DNA of 64,000 bases from an uncultured Lachnospiraceae bacterium (GTDB lineage: Bacteria > Bacillota > Clostridia > Lachnospirales > Lachnospiraceae): positions 88,734 through 152,733 of the forward strand of contig CALWSF010000001.1 of assembly GCA_944384125.1 (NCBI GenBank), read 5' to 3'. Position 1 is the stretch's first letter. Every line of letters begins with the position of its first letter. Of this stretch, positions 35,242 through 45,031 are shown piece by piece. Below the pieces are notes generated by a model that made no database searches, was not told the DNA's origin, and saw nothing but the letters and a program-made list of their open reading frames with translations. The translations under genes and the position numbers were made by a program.

Positions 35242-36627
35242 ATGAGGAGAAGACGGTTTGCAGTCTGCGCTCTCTCTGCTGCCCTGGTTCTTGGAGCGGC
35301 GACAGCGGCTTATGCGGCGGAAGGGTGGCAGCAATCCGGAACGAACTGGATATATGTAGATGCAAATGGAAATAAAATGACCAATGTGTGGAAAAAAGGG
35401 GCGGACAACCTGTGGCGCTATGTAAATTCTCAGGGATATATGGCGGTCAATACATGGGTTGACGACGAATATTACGTGGAGAGTACCGGTATTATGGCTT
35501 CGGATAAATGGCTGAAGCTGCCGAAACGGAATCCGGGATGGAATGAAGATGAGAATACCATGGTATGGTACTATTTTTCCAGCAGCGGAAAGGCTGTATC
35601 TGACGGATGGTGCAAGATTAACGGAAGCTATTACTACTTCGATTCAGAGGGCGTGATGCAGACCGGCTGGGTTGATGATGATATGTACTATCTGGGGGAT
35701 GACGGAGCGATGCGCACCGGATGGCTTTATCTGCGGGATCCGGATGCGGATGATGATGATTTTAATGACATTGTTCCCTATGAGGAAGATGAGGATGCGC
35801 ACTGGTATTATTTCCAGAGCTCCGGAAAGAAATATGTCCCCACGAACCTTGATGGAAACTATAAGCTCTACAAGGTAGACGGAGTATATTATTGCTTTGA
35901 TGAGAACGGAGCGATGCAGACCGGCTGGGTCGACATGGGCGACGAAGCGGACGGCAGCTTTGAGAATTACCGTTACTTCCAGAGCAACGGAGCTGTTCAG
36001 ACAGGGTGGCTTTCAACGACGCCGCCGGAAGATGATGAATACGATCTGGAACTGGGCGATGACGTAGAGTGGTATTACTTTTCCAGCAGCGGAGTTCCGA
36101 AGGCAGGGCCCAGGATTGAGGATGCTTCTACCAGTGATCTTGTGAAGATTAACGGAATTACATATCTGTTCAATGAGAAAGGAAATCCGGTATATGGCTT
36201 AAGACGTCTCCAGGCGGGAAGCGATTATGCATGTTATTTCTTTGGCGCTGACAAGGCCACCAGCTCTGTTGTAAAAGGCGAGGGCGTTGTGGAAGAGGGA
36301 GATGGAACAAAGAGCAAGTTCTATTTTACAGAGACGGGAAGCAAGGCCGGACGCGGATATACAGGTGTGAAGGATAATTACCTCTTTTATATGGGTAAAC
36401 TCCAGGAGGCTGAGAGCGGTACAAAATATGAAGTCATAAAGGTGGACGGAAAAAATTATCTTGTCAATACGTCCGGAAAGGTAGTAAAGTCCGGAACTGT
36501 AAAAGATGCGAGCGGTACAAAATACAAAACAAATTCTTCCGGTATTGTTACGGAGGTAGATGAGGAATCTGATAACGGGGATGAGATGGCCAGGGAGCCT
36601 GTTGAGCCCGTATATTGGGATGACTGA
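35242..36627 (+). CDS. Secreted cell-wall-binding repeat protein
   Basis: The 461-residue protein has a signal peptide (residues 1-26, ending AYAAEG) and then many CW-binding repeats of about 20 residues, with cores such as GWQQSGTNWIYVD, MQTGWVDDDMYYL and MRTGWLYL, resembling choline- or cell-wall-binding proteins. There is no recognisable catalytic domain; about nine or ten repeat units and acidic spacers (DDDDFND, EEDEDAH) fill the length. The C-terminus is acidic (NGDEMAREPVEPVYWDD). It would sit on the wall, and its target ligand is unknown. It lies immediately upstream of the ribosomal block, separated by a strong terminator. Confidence 0.85.
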   Translation: MRRRRFAVCALSAALVLGAATAAYAAEGWQQSGTNWIYVDANGNKMTNVWKKGADNLWRYVNSQGYMAVNTWVDDEYYVESTGIMASDKWLKLPKRNPGWNEDENTMVWYYFSSSGKAVSDGWCKINGSYYYFDSEGVMQTGWVDDDMYYLGDDGAMRTGWLYLRDPDADDDDFNDIVPYEEDEDAHWYYFQSSGKKYVPTNLDGNYKLYKVDGVYYCFDENGAMQTGWVDMGDEADGSFENYRYFQSNGAVQTGWLSTTPPEDDEYDLELGDDVEWYYFSSSGVPKAGPRIEDASTSDLVKINGITYLFNEKGNPVYGLRRLQAGSDYACYFFGADKATSSVVKGEGVVEEGDGTKSKFYFTETGSKAGRGYTGVKDNYLFYMGKLQEAESGTKYEVIKVDGKNYLVNTSGKVVKSGTVKDASGTKYKTNSSGIVTEVDEESDNGDEMAREPVEPVYWDD

Positions 36628-36671
36628 CAGTCGGTAAAGAAAAATAAAAAGTGATGAGTCTTTATGGCGGG

Positions 36672-36717
36672 GTGCTGCGAGGCGGATATATAAATATCTG
36701 CCTCGCAGCACTTTTTT
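36672..36717 (+). terminator. Strong intrinsic terminator upstream of the S10 operon
   Basis: GTGCTGCGAGGC (36672-36683) pairs with GCCTCGCAGCAC (36700-36711) and the inner GATA/TATC extends it; TTTTTT follows at once. It isolates the cell-wall gene from the S10 promoter. Confidence 0.9.
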
Positions 36718-36742
36718 CGTGAAGAAAAAAACAAAAAATCCC

Positions 36743-36771
36743 TTGCAATCCCGTAAAACATATGATATGAT
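36743..36771 (+). promoter_or_regulatory. S10 operon promoter
   Basis: TTGCAA (36743-36748) and TATGAT (36766-36771) are 17 bases apart, 231 bases before the rpsJ start. The run of ribosomal genes begins here. Confidence 0.65.
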
Positions 36772-36866
36772 AACAAAGCTGTGGCATGATAGCGATGAAA
36801 CGAGAGGTTGCTGCCCGCAATGTGGCAGGTTATTCCGCGGAGCGAATGTCAAGTTAGAAAACTGGC

Positions 36867-36967
36867 GACAAGTCACTGTACAACTTTAGAAATATCCTCG
36901 TAAATGAATGGATTTGGTGTGTAGCCTATCAGGACACACACGGACATGTGTACAGTCACCGCTTGTC
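36867..36967 (+). ncRNA. S10 leader RNA with long-range stem
   Basis: GACAAG and ACTGTACA within 36867-36882 pair with TGTACAGT and CTTGTC within 36949-36967, making a stem of about 14 pairs with an internal loop that encloses a 66-base domain. Inside it GTGTGT (36917-36922) pairs with ACACAC (36934-36939). Ribosomal operon leaders like this are often feedback sites for a ribosomal protein (L4 in E. coli S10 operon). Confidence 0.55.
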
Positions 36968-37002
36968 GTGCTTAATAGTACGAAAAGGAGGCGACTTTTT
37001 TT

Positions 37003-37320
37003 ATGGCAAGTCAAGTAATGAGAATCACACTGAAGGCTTATGATCATCAGCTGGTAGACAGCTGTGCCGCAAAAATTATCGAGACAGTAAAAAAGAACGG
37101 TTCAAAGGTAAGTGGACCGGTTCCGCTGCCCACAAAGAAGGAAGTAGTTACAATTCTGCGTGCGGTTCATAAGTACAAAGATTCCAGAGAGCAGTTCGAG
37201 CAGAGAACTCACAAGAGACTCATCGACATCATTGCTCCCAGCCAGAAGACAGTAGATGCACTGCAGAGACTGGAAATGCCGGCTGGCGTTTACATCAACG
37301 TAAAGATGAAAACAAAATAA
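37003..37320 (+). CDS. rpsJ: 30S ribosomal protein S10
   Basis: The 105-residue protein matches S10 throughout ([42 protein letters not shown]). It sits in the 30S head and also joins NusB in antitermination. AAGGAGG at 36985 precedes the ATG with a spacing of 11 bases. It is the first gene of the ribosomal superoperon and follows the structured leader. Length is typical. Confidence 0.98.
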   Translation: MASQVMRITLKAYDHQLVDSCAAKIIETVKKNGSKVSGPVPLPTKKEVVTILRAVHKYKDSREQFEQRTHKRLIDIIAPSQKTVDALQRLEMPAGVYINVKMKTK

Positions 37321-37432
37321 GTAAAAATGCAAATCCTAAAAGGTTTAGATAGACATCTGGACTGTTCTAGGATGAACGCGGGAAGCGAAGGCTGAATGCG
37401 TTCCGCTGTAGAAAAAGACAGGAGGTCAAACA
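37321..37432 (+). other. Structured spacer between rpsJ and rplC
   Basis: In this 112-base gap ATCCTA (37333-37338) pairs with TAGGAT (37368-37373), and directly after it GAACGC (37374-37379) pairs with GCGTTC (37398-37403). The two hairpins stand side by side before the rplC RBS AGGAGG. Most genes in the operon are only 10-30 bases apart, so this gap is a candidate regulatory RNA. Confidence 0.35.
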
Positions 37433-38068
37433 ATGAAGAAAGCGATTTTAGCTACAAAAGTCGGAATGACTCAAATCTTCAACGAAGACGGAGTGCTGAC
37501 TCCGGTAACTGTTCTTCAGGCCGGACCGTGTGTGGTTACACAGGTTAAGACGGAAGAGAACGACGGCTACAAGGCTGTTCAGGTTGGTTTTGTTGACAAG
37601 AGAGAAAAACTGGTCACAAAACCGGTAAAAGGACATTTTGATAAGGCGGGCGTTTCCTACAAGAGATATGTGAGAGAGTTCCGTTTTGAGAATGCTGAGG
37701 AGTATTCCATAAAGGATGAAATCAAGGCAGATATTTTTGCTGCCGGCGACAAGATTGATGCAACCGCTATTTCCAAGGGAAAAGGTTTCCAGGGTGCCAT
37801 CAAGAGACATGGCCAGCACAGAGGTCCTATGGCTCACGGCTCCAAGTTCCACCGCCATCAGGGTTCCAATGGTTCCGCAACAACACCAGGCCGCGTGTTT
37901 AAGGGAAAAGGCATGCCGGGTCATATGGGCAACGTAAGAGTTACCGTACAGAACCTGGAGGTTGTGAAGGTAGATGCAGAGAACAATCTGCTTCTTGTTA
38001 AAGGTTCAGTACCGGGACCGAAGAAATCCTTAGTGACAATCAAAGAGACAGTAAAAGCCGGTAAATAA
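37433..38068 (+). CDS. rplC: 50S ribosomal protein L3
   Basis: The 211-residue protein begins [15 protein letters not shown] and contains [13 protein letters not shown] and [12 protein letters not shown], typical of L3, which organises the peptidyl transferase surroundings in 23S rRNA. RBS AGGAGG lies just upstream of ATG 37433. Confidence 0.98.
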   Translation: MKKAILATKVGMTQIFNEDGVLTPVTVLQAGPCVVTQVKTEENDGYKAVQVGFVDKREKLVTKPVKGHFDKAGVSYKRYVREFRFENAEEYSIKDEIKADIFAAGDKIDATAISKGKGFQGAIKRHGQHRGPMAHGSKFHRHQGSNGSATTPGRVFKGKGMPGHMGNVRVTVQNLEVVKVDAENNLLLVKGSVPGPKKSLVTIKETVKAGK

Positions 38069-38097
38069 GGCTTTTGCGGGAAAGGAGGAACATACAG

Positions 38098-38718
38098 ATG
38101 GCAAACGTATCTGTTTTCAATATGGAAGGCAACGAAGTCGGCACACTGGAACTGAATGATGCCGTATTCGGTGTAGAGGTAAACGAACATCTGGTTCACA
38201 TGGCTGTTGTGGCACAGCTTGCCAACAAACGCCAGGGAACACAGAAGGCTAAGACGCGCTCCGAAGTTTCCGGCGGAGGAAGAAAACCGTGGAGACAGAA
38301 GGGAACGGGTCATGCAAGACAGGGTTCAACGAGAGCTCCCCAGTGGACGGGCGGCGGCGTGGTATTTGCCCCGACTCCCCGTGATTACACAATCCGTCTC
38401 AACAAGAAGGAGAAGAGAGCTGCTCTTAAATCTGCTCTGACAAGCCGTGTAAATGAGAACAAGTTCATCGTTGTAGATGCAATGAACTTTGATGAGATTA
38501 AGACCAAGAAGTTTGTGCAGGTTATGAATAACCTGAAGGTAAACAAGGCTCTCGTTGTTCTTGACGAGGCATGCGGCAACACCGTATTATCTGCAAGAAA
38601 CGTAGCTGATGTTAAGACGGCAAGCGTAAGCACCATCAATGTTTACGATATTCTGAAATACAACACAGTAGTGGCAACCAAAGCTGCTGTAGCTTCAATC
38701 GAGGAGGTGTATGCATAA
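38098..38718 (+). CDS. rplD: 50S ribosomal protein L4
   Basis: The 206-residue protein fits L4, which lines the exit tunnel and can repress its own operon. It has [20 protein letters not shown] and APQWTGGG in the extended loop. ATG 38098 after AAAGGAGGAA is chosen over the upstream in-frame GTG/ATG-like starts (38074). Its stop overlaps rplW by one base (TAATG). Confidence 0.97.
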   Translation: MANVSVFNMEGNEVGTLELNDAVFGVEVNEHLVHMAVVAQLANKRQGTQKAKTRSEVSGGGRKPWRQKGTGHARQGSTRAPQWTGGGVVFAPTPRDYTIRLNKKEKRAALKSALTSRVNENKFIVVDAMNFDEIKTKKFVQVMNNLKVNKALVVLDEACGNTVLSARNVADVKTASVSTINVYDILKYNTVVATKAAVASIEEVYA

Positions 38719-39017
38719 TGGCAAACGTACAGTACTATGATGTAATCCTCAAACCGGTTGTAACCGAGAAGAGCATGAACGGAATGGCTGATAAGAAATA
38801 CACCTTTCTGGTTCATACAGAAGCAAACAAGACAATGATCAAGGAAGCTGTTGAGAAGATGTTCCCGGGCACGAAGGTAAAAAGTGTCAACACAATGAAC
38901 CTCGATGGCAAGACAAAGAGAAGAGGCATGGTTTTCGGAAAGACTGCAAAGACGAAGAAAGCCATTGTACAGCTTACAGAGGACAGCAAAGAGATTGAGA
39001 TCTTTGCAGGTCTGTAA
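38718..39017 (+). CDS. rplW: 50S ribosomal protein L23
   Basis: The 99-residue protein matches L23 ([40 protein letters not shown]), which sits at the tunnel exit and binds SRP and trigger factor. It starts on the last base of the rplD stop codon (TAATG), indicating coupled translation. Confidence 0.97.
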   Translation: MANVQYYDVILKPVVTEKSMNGMADKKYTFLVHTEANKTMIKEAVEKMFPGTKVKSVNTMNLDGKTKRRGMVFGKTAKTKKAIVQLTEDSKEIEIFAGL

Positions 39018-39172
39018 GGAGTAAGAAGCCTGACCGGGTTCCTTGAGCCCGGAGAAAGGCAGCCGTCAGGACAATCGGGTCCTGGCAGGCGGAAAACAGC
39101 TATACGACGAACCTTATGTCGTGATAATCATGAAGAAACGCCAGGAGGCGTTGAACGAAAGGAGTTAGAGTC
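39018..39172 (+). other. Structured 155-base spacer between rplW and rplB
   Basis: Nested pairings are visible: CCTGAC (about 39029) with GTCAGG (about 39066) around CCGGG and CCCGG; CGAC with GTCG near 39104-39122; and AACGCC with GGCGTT at about 39137-39153. Several stems in a row suggest a folded control element before the rplB RBS AAAGGAG. Confidence 0.35.
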
Positions 39173-40012
39173 ATGGGAATTAAAGCATACAGCCCATATA
39201 CACCTTCCAGAAGACATATGACCGGCTCTGATTTCTCTGAGATTACAAAATCCACGCCAGAGAAATCCTTAGTTGTGTCTTTAAAGAAAAATGCCGGCCG
39301 CAATAATCAGGGTAAAATCACTGTTCGTCACAGAGGCGGCGGTTCCAGAAGAAAATACAGAATCATTGATTTCAAGAGAAATGCCAAAGACGGCATTCCG
39401 GCAACTGTACTTGCAATTGAGTACGATCCCAACAGAACAGCAAATATCGCTCTGATCTGCTACGCAGACGGCGAGAAAGCATACATCCTTGCTCCGGCCG
39501 GTTTACAGGTTGGAATGAAGGTTATGAGCGGTGCTCAGGCTGAGGCAAAGATTGGAAACTGCCTTCCGCTTTCCGAGATTCCGGTTGGTGCTCAGATTCA
39601 TAACATCGAGCTTTATCCGGGCAAGGGCGGACAGCTGGTTCGCTCTGCGGGAAATACCGCTCAGTTAATGGCAAAAGAAGGAAAATACGCAACCCTTAGA
39701 TTACCGTCCGGAGAGATGAGAATGGTTCCGATCGTGTGCCGTGCAACAATCGGTGTTGTAGGAAACGGCGAGCACAACCTGATCAACATCGGTAAAGCCG
39801 GAAGAAAGCGCCACATGGGTATTCGTCCTACGGTTCGCGGTTCTGTTATGAACCCCAATGACCATCCGCATGGTGGTGGTGAGGGCAAGACCGGTATCGG
39901 TCGTCCGGGTCCCTGCACACCTTGGGGCAAGCCAGCGCTTGGTCTGAAGACGAGAAAGAAAAACAAGCAGTCTAACAAGTTAATCGTAAGAAGAAGAAAC
40001 GGTAAGCAGTAA
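39173..40012 (+). CDS. rplB: 50S ribosomal protein L2
   Basis: The 279-residue protein is L2: [53 protein letters not shown] and the ending [19 protein letters not shown]2 is needed for peptidyl transfer and subunit joining, and the HGGGEGK loop carries the conserved histidine. RBS AAAGGAG precedes ATG 39173. Confidence 0.98.
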   Translation: MGIKAYSPYTPSRRHMTGSDFSEITKSTPEKSLVVSLKKNAGRNNQGKITVRHRGGGSRRKYRIIDFKRNAKDGIPATVLAIEYDPNRTANIALICYADGEKAYILAPAGLQVGMKVMSGAQAEAKIGNCLPLSEIPVGAQIHNIELYPGKGGQLVRSAGNTAQLMAKEGKYATLRLPSGEMRMVPIVCRATIGVVGNGEHNLINIGKAGRKRHMGIRPTVRGSVMNPNDHPHGGGEGKTGIGRPGPCTPWGKPALGLKTRKKNKQSNKLIVRRRNGKQ

Positions 40013-40029
40013 TCAAGGAGGTATATCAA

Positions 40030-40311
40030 ATGGGTCGTTCACTTAAAAAAGGACCGTTTGCAGACGCTCATCTTTTAAAGAAGGTAGATGAGATGAACGC
40101 AGCAGGACAGAAACAGGTCATCAAGACCTGGTCCCGCCGTTCCACGATCTTCCCGCAGATGGTTGGACATACAATCGCAGTTCACGATGGCAGAAAACAT
40201 GTTCCGGTTTATATCACAGAGGATATGGTAGGCCATAAGCTGGGCGAATTCGTCGCCACGAGAACCTACAGAGGTCACGGAAAAGACGAGAAGAAAGCAG
40301 GCCGTAAGTAA
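40030..40311 (+). CDS. rpsS: 30S ribosomal protein S19
   Basis: The 93-residue protein ([25 protein letters not shown]-like [27 protein letters not shown]) is S19 of the 30S head, contacting S13 and the tRNA. RBS AAGGAGG lies upstream, 17 bases after rplB. Confidence 0.98.
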   Translation: MGRSLKKGPFADAHLLKKVDEMNAAGQKQVIKTWSRRSTIFPQMVGHTIAVHDGRKHVPVYITEDMVGHKLGEFVATRTYRGHGKDEKKAGRK

Positions 40312-40338
40312 TTTACGCTTTGAAAGGAGGTTTTACCA

Positions 40339-40725
40339 ATGGCAAAAGGACATAGATCCCAGATTAAAAGAGAAAGAAATGCTAATAAGGATACAAGACC
40401 GTCGGCAAAGCTGTCTTACGCCAGAGTATCCGTTCAGAAAGCATGCTTTGTATTAGATGCCATCAGAGGCAAAGACGTGCAGACCGCACTTGGTATTGTA
40501 ACCTACAATCCCAGATATGCTTCTAGTTTAATAAAGAAATTACTCGAATCAGCAATCGCGAATGCTGAGAACAATAATCAGATGAACCCCGAGAACCTTT
40601 ACGTTGCAGAGTGCTTCGCAAACAAGGGGCCGACAATGAAGAGAGTAAAGCCGAGAGCACAGGGCAGAGCTTACAGAATCGAGAAGAGAATGAGCCACAT
40701 CACAATCGTGCTTGATGAGAAATAA
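40339..40725 (+). CDS. rplV: 50S ribosomal protein L22
   Basis: The 128-residue protein (KLSYARVSVQKACFVLDAIRG, ENLYVAECFANKGPTMKRVKPRAQGRA) is L22, which lines the exit tunnel with L4. RBS AAAGGAGG precedes ATG 40339. The macrolide-sensitive beta-hairpin GPTMKRVKPRAQGR is intact. Confidence 0.97.
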   Translation: MAKGHRSQIKRERNANKDTRPSAKLSYARVSVQKACFVLDAIRGKDVQTALGIVTYNPRYASSLIKKLLESAIANAENNNQMNPENLYVAECFANKGPTMKRVKPRAQGRAYRIEKRMSHITIVLDEK

Positions 40726-40737
40726 AAGGAGGCAAAT

Positions 40738-41394
40738 ATGGGACAGAAAGTTAATCCGCACGGCTTAAGAGTCGGTGTTATTAAGGACTGGGATTCCAGA
40801 TGGTATGCGGAAGCTGATTTCGCTGACAATCTGGTTGAGGATCACAAGATCCGGACATTTCTGAAAAAGAAATTATACAGCGCTGGCGTTTCCAAAATTG
40901 AGATCGAGCGCGCATCCGATAAAGTTAAGATCATCCTCTATACAGCAAAGCCGGGTGTTGTAATCGGCAAGGGCGGTGCTGAGATCGAAAAGACAAAAGC
41001 ACAGGTTCAGAAGCTGACTGACAAGAAGGTATTTGTTGATATCAAAGAGGTTAAGAGACCGGACAGAGACGCACAGCTTGTTGCTGAGAATATCGCACAG
41101 CAGCTTGAGAACCGCGTATCCTTCCGTCGTGCCATGAAGTCTGCAATGGGCAGAACCATGAAAGCTGGAGCTAAGGGTATCAAGGCTTCCGTATCCGGAC
41201 GTCTCGGCGGTGCAGATATGGCCCGTACCGAGTTCTACAGCGAGGGAACAATCCCGCTTCAGACATTGAGAGCAGATATTGACTATGGTTTCGCTGAGGC
41301 AAACACAACGTACGGTAAGACCGGCGTTAAGGTTTGGATCTACAAGGGCGAAGTACTTCCTGCGAAAGGAAATAAGGAAGGGAGCGATAAATAA
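40738..41394 (+). CDS. rpsC: 30S ribosomal protein S3
   Basis: The 218-residue protein has [20 protein letters not shown], the KH domain motif [10 protein letters not shown] (GxxG) and [17 protein letters not shown] of S3, which helps hold mRNA at the entry. Its end overlaps rplP by one base (stop codon TAATG arrangement). Confidence 0.98.
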   Translation: MGQKVNPHGLRVGVIKDWDSRWYAEADFADNLVEDHKIRTFLKKKLYSAGVSKIEIERASDKVKIILYTAKPGVVIGKGGAEIEKTKAQVQKLTDKKVFVDIKEVKRPDRDAQLVAENIAQQLENRVSFRRAMKSAMGRTMKAGAKGIKASVSGRLGGADMARTEFYSEGTIPLQTLRADIDYGFAEANTTYGKTGVKVWIYKGEVLPAKGNKEGSDK

Positions 41395-41831
41395 TGTTAA
41401 TGCCGAAGAGAGTAAAGCGTCGTAAACAGTTCCGTGGTACCATGGCCGGAAAAGCAACGAGAGGCAATGTCATCAACTACGGCGAGTACGGTTTAGTCGC
41501 TACAGAACCATGCTGGATTAAGTCCAATCAGATAGAGGCAGCCCGTGTTGCCATGACTCGTTATATCAAACGTGGTGGTAAAGTTTGGATCAAGATTTTC
41601 CCGGATAAGCCCGTTACGGCAAAACCGGCTGAGACCCGTATGGGTTCCGGTAAAGGTGCGCTTGAGTACTGGGTAGCAGTAGTTAAGCCGGGCCGCGTAT
41701 TATTTGAGATTGCGGGTGTACCAGAAGAGACAGCCAGAGAAGCACTTCGTCTTGCTATGCACAAACTTCCCTGCAAGTGCAAGATTGCTTCTAAAGCAGA
41801 TTTGGAAGGCGGTGATAACAGTGAAAATTAA
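41394..41831 (+). CDS. rplP: 50S ribosomal protein L16
   Basis: The 145-residue protein ([62 protein letters not shown]) is L16, part of the A-site region. ATG 41394 overlaps the rpsC stop codon; the MLMPKR start is typical. Confidence 0.97.
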   Translation: MLMPKRVKRRKQFRGTMAGKATRGNVINYGEYGLVATEPCWIKSNQIEAARVAMTRYIKRGGKVWIKIFPDKPVTAKPAETRMGSGKGALEYWVAVVKPGRVLFEIAGVPEETAREALRLAMHKLPCKCKIASKADLEGGDNSEN

Positions 41832-42033
41832 TAAGTATGTAGAAGATTTAAAGGCAAAGACGTCTGCAGAATTGAATGAAGAATTAGTAGCTGCTAAAAA
41901 GGAGCTTTTCAACCTTAGATTCCAGAATGCGACGAACCAGCTGGACAACACCAGCAGAATCAAAGAGGTTCGCAGAAACATCGCCAGAATTCAGACTGTT
42001 ATTACGGAGACGGAGAGAAAGCTGGCGAAATAA
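41821..42033 (+). CDS. rpmC: 50S ribosomal protein L29
   Basis: The 70-residue protein starts at GTG 41821 ([17 protein letters not shown]), with the RBS GGAAGGCGG inside the end of rplP and an 11-base overlap with it. [22 protein letters not shown] is the L29 core near the tunnel exit. The open frame begins 117 bases earlier, but only this start fits the family length. Confidence 0.95.
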   Translation: MKINKYVEDLKAKTSAELNEELVAAKKELFNLRFQNATNQLDNTSRIKEVRRNIARIQTVITETERKLAK

Positions 42034-42070
42034 CTTCGCGCCGGCGGCTTAGAAAGGAGATATATCTACC

Positions 42071-42325
42071 GTGGAAAGAAATCTTAGAAAAATGCGTACC
42101 GGTAAGGTAGTAAGCAACAAGATGGATAAGACAATTGTTGTTGCGATCGAAAACCACGTTAAACATCCTCTGATCGGTAAGATTGTGAAGAGAACGTATA
42201 AATTAAAAGCGCATGATGAGAAGAATGAGTGCGGAATCGGCGATACCGTAAGGGTAATGGAGACAAGACCGCTGTCCAAGGATAAGAGATGGAGACTTGT
42301 CGAGATTGTCGAGAAGGCCAGATAA
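42071..42325 (+). CDS. rpsQ: 30S ribosomal protein S17
   Basis: The 84-residue protein ([32 protein letters not shown]-like [28 protein letters not shown]) is S17, an early 30S assembly protein. It uses a GTG start at 42071 behind AGAAAGGAG. Confidence 0.97.
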   Translation: MERNLRKMRTGKVVSNKMDKTIVVAIENHVKHPLIGKIVKRTYKLKAHDEKNECGIGDTVRVMETRPLSKDKRWRLVEIVEKAR

Positions 42326-42355
42326 TTTTTCTAATATCAGAAAGGAGTATTGGGC

Positions 42356-42724
42356 ATGATTCAGCAGGAAACCAGATTAAAGGTTGCCGACAATACCGGT
42401 GCTAAAGAATTACTCTGTATCCGCGTTATGGGCGGCTCTACCAGAAGATATGCCAACATTGGCGATATAATCGTAGCCAGCGTTAAAGATGCAACACCAG
42501 GCGGTGTTGTAAAGAAGGGCGATGTAGTAAAGGCCGTTGTGGTCCGCACCGTAAAGGGCGCTCGCCGCAAAGATGGTTCTTACATCAAATTTGATGAGAA
42601 CGCAGCTGTTATCATCAAGGATGACAAGAACCCGAGAGGAACCCGTATTTTCGGGCCGGTAGCAAGAGAGCTTCGTGAGAAACAGTTTATGAAGATTGTT
42701 TCTCTGGCTCCAGAAGTACTGTAG
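42356..42724 (+). CDS. rplN: 50S ribosomal protein L14
   Basis: The 122-residue protein ([55 protein letters not shown]) is L14 at the subunit interface. ATG 42356 is preferred over the TTG at 42350 because AAAGGAG sits at the better distance. Confidence 0.98.
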   Translation: MIQQETRLKVADNTGAKELLCIRVMGGSTRRYANIGDIIVASVKDATPGGVVKKGDVVKAVVVRTVKGARRKDGSYIKFDENAAVIIKDDKNPRGTRIFGPVARELREKQFMKIVSLAPEVL

Positions 42725-42736
42725 GAGGTGGCGACT

Positions 42737-43042
42737 GTGCATAAGATCAAAAAAGGCGACCTGGTAAAGGTCATCACAGGCAAAGACAAAGACAAAACCG
42801 GAAAGGTTCTTACCGTCAATGTAAAGAAGAACACAGTCCTGGTTGAAGGATGCAACATGGTAACAAAGCATACCAAACCGTCAGCAGCCAACCAGCAGGG
42901 CGGCATCATCCATCAGGAAGGCCCGATCGACATTTCCAACGTTATGCTGGTAGTGGACGGAAAAGCTACAAGAGTTGGATTCAAGGTTGAAGACGGCAAA
43001 AAAGTTCGTGTTGCCAAGGCAACCGGCAAAGTAATCGACTAA
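42737..43042 (+). CDS. rplX: 50S ribosomal protein L24
   Basis: The 101-residue protein ([45 protein letters not shown]) is L24, an initiator of 50S assembly with a KOW motif. It starts at GTG 42737; the GTG at 42728 is in frame but lies in the RBS region GGAGG. Confidence 0.95.
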   Translation: MHKIKKGDLVKVITGKDKDKTGKVLTVNVKKNTVLVEGCNMVTKHTKPSAANQQGGIIHQEGPIDISNVMLVVDGKATRVGFKVEDGKKVRVAKATGKVID

Positions 43043-43065
43043 TACAGAGAGGAGGAACGTTTAAG

Positions 43066-43605
43066 TTGTCTAGATTAAAAGAAATGTACCAGAGCGAGAT
43101 CGTAGACGCGATGGTAAAAAAATTCGGATATAAAAATATCATGGAAGTGCCGAAGTTAGACAAGATCGTTGTTAATATGGGCGTCGGCGAAGCAAAAGAA
43201 AACGCGAAGGTTCTGGACTCTGCTGTAAGAGATATGGAAATCATCACTGGCCAGAAGGCGGTTCTGACAAAGGCGAAAAAGTCAGTCGCTAACTTCAAGA
43301 TCAGAGAGGGCATGGCAATCGGATGCAAGGTAACACTCCGCGGCGAGAAGATGTATGAGTTCGCTGATCGTCTTATCAACCTTGCGCTTCCCCGCGTTCG
43401 TGACTTCAGAGGTGTAAATCCCAATGCGTTCGACGGCAGAGGAAACTATGCGCTGGGCGTAAAAGAGCAGCTTATCTTCCCGGAGATCGAGTACGATAAG
43501 GTAGACAAAGTAAGAGGTATGGATATCATTTTCGTAACGACTGCAAAGACCGACGAAGAAGCTCGTGAACTGTTAACACTGTTCAACATGCCGTTTGCGA
43601 AATAA
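43066..43605 (+). CDS. rplE: 50S ribosomal protein L5
   Basis: The 179-residue protein ([61 protein letters not shown]) is L5, which holds 5S rRNA and contacts P-site tRNA. It uses a TTG start at 43066 behind GAGGAGGAACG, a rare start codon in this operon. Confidence 0.97.
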   Translation: MSRLKEMYQSEIVDAMVKKFGYKNIMEVPKLDKIVVNMGVGEAKENAKVLDSAVRDMEIITGQKAVLTKAKKSVANFKIREGMAIGCKVTLRGEKMYEFADRLINLALPRVRDFRGVNPNAFDGRGNYALGVKEQLIFPEIEYDKVDKVRGMDIIFVTTAKTDEEARELLTLFNMPFAK

Positions 43606-43620
43606 TAGGAGGATTTATCA

Positions 43621-43806
43621 ATGGCTAAGACTTCAATGAAGATTAAACAGCAGCGTCCGGCAAAATTCTCCACAAGAGAATACAACCGCTGCAGAATTTG
43701 CGGCCGTCCGCATGCATATTTAAGAAAATACGGAATCTGCAGAATTTGCTTCCGTGAACTGGCATACAAGGGCGAAATCCCCGGAGTTAAGAAAGCAAGC
43801 TGGTAG
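43621..43806 (+). CDS. rpsZ: 30S ribosomal protein S14, zinc-binding type
   Basis: The 61-residue protein is the short zinc form of S14 with [10 protein letters not shown] and CRICFRE as two CxxC pairs. RBS TAGGAGG is upstream. The paralogue lacking the cysteines (the longer S14, made in zinc shortage) is not in this window. Confidence 0.97.
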   Translation: MAKTSMKIKQQRPAKFSTREYNRCRICGRPHAYLRKYGICRICFRELAYKGEIPGVKKASW

Positions 43807-43938
43807 GTCGAGAGCAACCCGGGCGAGCAAAGCGCGAGCCTGGTGTGAAAGCCCGCCCTGAAGGCAAAATTTTATACGAACCTGTGTAACCCCCGCCGTA
43901 GAGGCGGAAGGACAAATTTTTAAGGAGGCAAACTCAAA
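43807..43938 (+). other. Spacer between rpsZ and rpsH
   Basis: This 132-base gap has GGGCGAGCAAAGCGCGAGCCTGG and GCCCGCC at about 43822-43858 that can pair in part, and CCGCC/GGCGG around 43892-43904. No open frame fits. It ends with AAGGAGG before rpsH. Confidence 0.3.
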
Positions 43939-44340
43939 ATGACTATGAGCGATCCGATTGCAGATATGCTTACAAGAATCCGTAATGCAAATACTGCGAA
44001 ACACGATACTGTAGATGTTCCGTCTTCCAAGATGAAACTGGCAATCGCTGATATTCTCTTGAAAGAGGGTTATATTAAGAAATATGATGTCATCGAGGAT
44101 GGCAATTTCAAGACAATCCGTATTGAGCTGAAATACGGTAAGGATAAAAACGAGAAAATTATTTCCGGCATTAAGAGAATTTCCAAACCTGGTCTGCGTG
44201 TATATGCAAACAAGGAGGAGATGCCGAAAGTTCTGGGTGGTCTGGGTGTTGCAATTGTATCCACCAATCAGGGCGTTATTACCGATAAGCAGGCAAGAGA
44301 GCTGGGCGTAGGCGGAGAGGTTCTTGCTTTCGTTTGGTAA
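43939..44340 (+). CDS. rpsH: 30S ribosomal protein S8
   Basis: The 133-residue protein ([49 protein letters not shown]-like [23 protein letters not shown]) is S8. It is the spc-operon repressor in E. coli and a central 16S-binding protein. ATG 43939 follows AAGGAGG; a second ATG is two codons later. Confidence 0.97.
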   Translation: MTMSDPIADMLTRIRNANTAKHDTVDVPSSKMKLAIADILLKEGYIKKYDVIEDGNFKTIRIELKYGKDKNEKIISGIKRISKPGLRVYANKEEMPKVLGGLGVAIVSTNQGVITDKQARELGVGGEVLAFVW

Positions 44341-44421
44341 TCTGAGAGCCGCCAAAAAGGCAGAGGAATTCAGGACTGTAAAAAGTCTGAATCATATAAC
44401 AGATAAATTGAACTGAAAACA

Positions 44422-44443
44422 GAGAAGCCGCTGACGGCTTCTC
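44422..44443 (+). other. Perfect hairpin between rpsH and rplF
   Basis: GAGAAGCCG (44422-44430) pairs with CGGCTTCTC (44435-44443) over a CTGA loop in a 131-base gap. No T run follows, so it is a pause or RNA-processing site rather than a strong terminator. Confidence 0.45.
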
Positions 44444-44471
44444 CGAAAATCTAAGTAGGAGGTAATAGGGC

Positions 44472-45014
44472 ATGTCACGTATTGGAAGAATGCCAGTTGC
44501 GATTCCGGCGGGGGTAACCGTTACGATCGCAGAGAATAATTTAGTGACTGTAAAAGGTCCGAAGGGAACGCTGGAGAGACAGCTTCCTGTTGAGATGACA
44601 ATCAAGGAAGAGGATGGTCACATCATCGTTAGCAGACCTAACGATTTAAAGAGAATGAAATCTTTACACGGCCTGACAAGAACCTTAATTAACAACATGA
44701 TTCATGGCGTTACAGAAGGCTATGAGAAGGTGCTGGAAGTTAACGGTGTCGGCTACAGAGCTGCAAAGCAGGGCAAGAAGCTGGTTCTGAGCCTGGGTTA
44801 TTCTCATCCGGTAGAGATGGAAGATCCGGAGGGAATCGAGACAGTTCTGGACGGCCAGAATAAAATCACAGTTAAAGGTATCAGCAAGGAGAAAGTAGGT
44901 CAGTACGCTGCTGAAATTCGTGATAAGAGAAGACCTGAGCCGTACAAGGGCAAGGGTATCAAATATGCGGATGAGGTTATCAGACGTAAAGTTGGTAAGA
45001 CCGGTAAGAAATAA
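44472..45014 (+). CDS. rplF: 50S ribosomal protein L6
   Basis: The 180-residue protein ([61 protein letters not shown]) is L6, near the factor-binding site. RBS TAGGAGGTAA lies upstream. Confidence 0.98.
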   Translation: MSRIGRMPVAIPAGVTVTIAENNLVTVKGPKGTLERQLPVEMTIKEEDGHIIVSRPNDLKRMKSLHGLTRTLINNMIHGVTEGYEKVLEVNGVGYRAAKQGKKLVLSLGYSHPVEMEDPEGIETVLDGQNKITVKGISKEKVGQYAAEIRDKRRPEPYKGKGIKYADEVIRRKVGKTGKK

Positions 45015-45031
45015 TTAAGGAGTGTGTGAAG

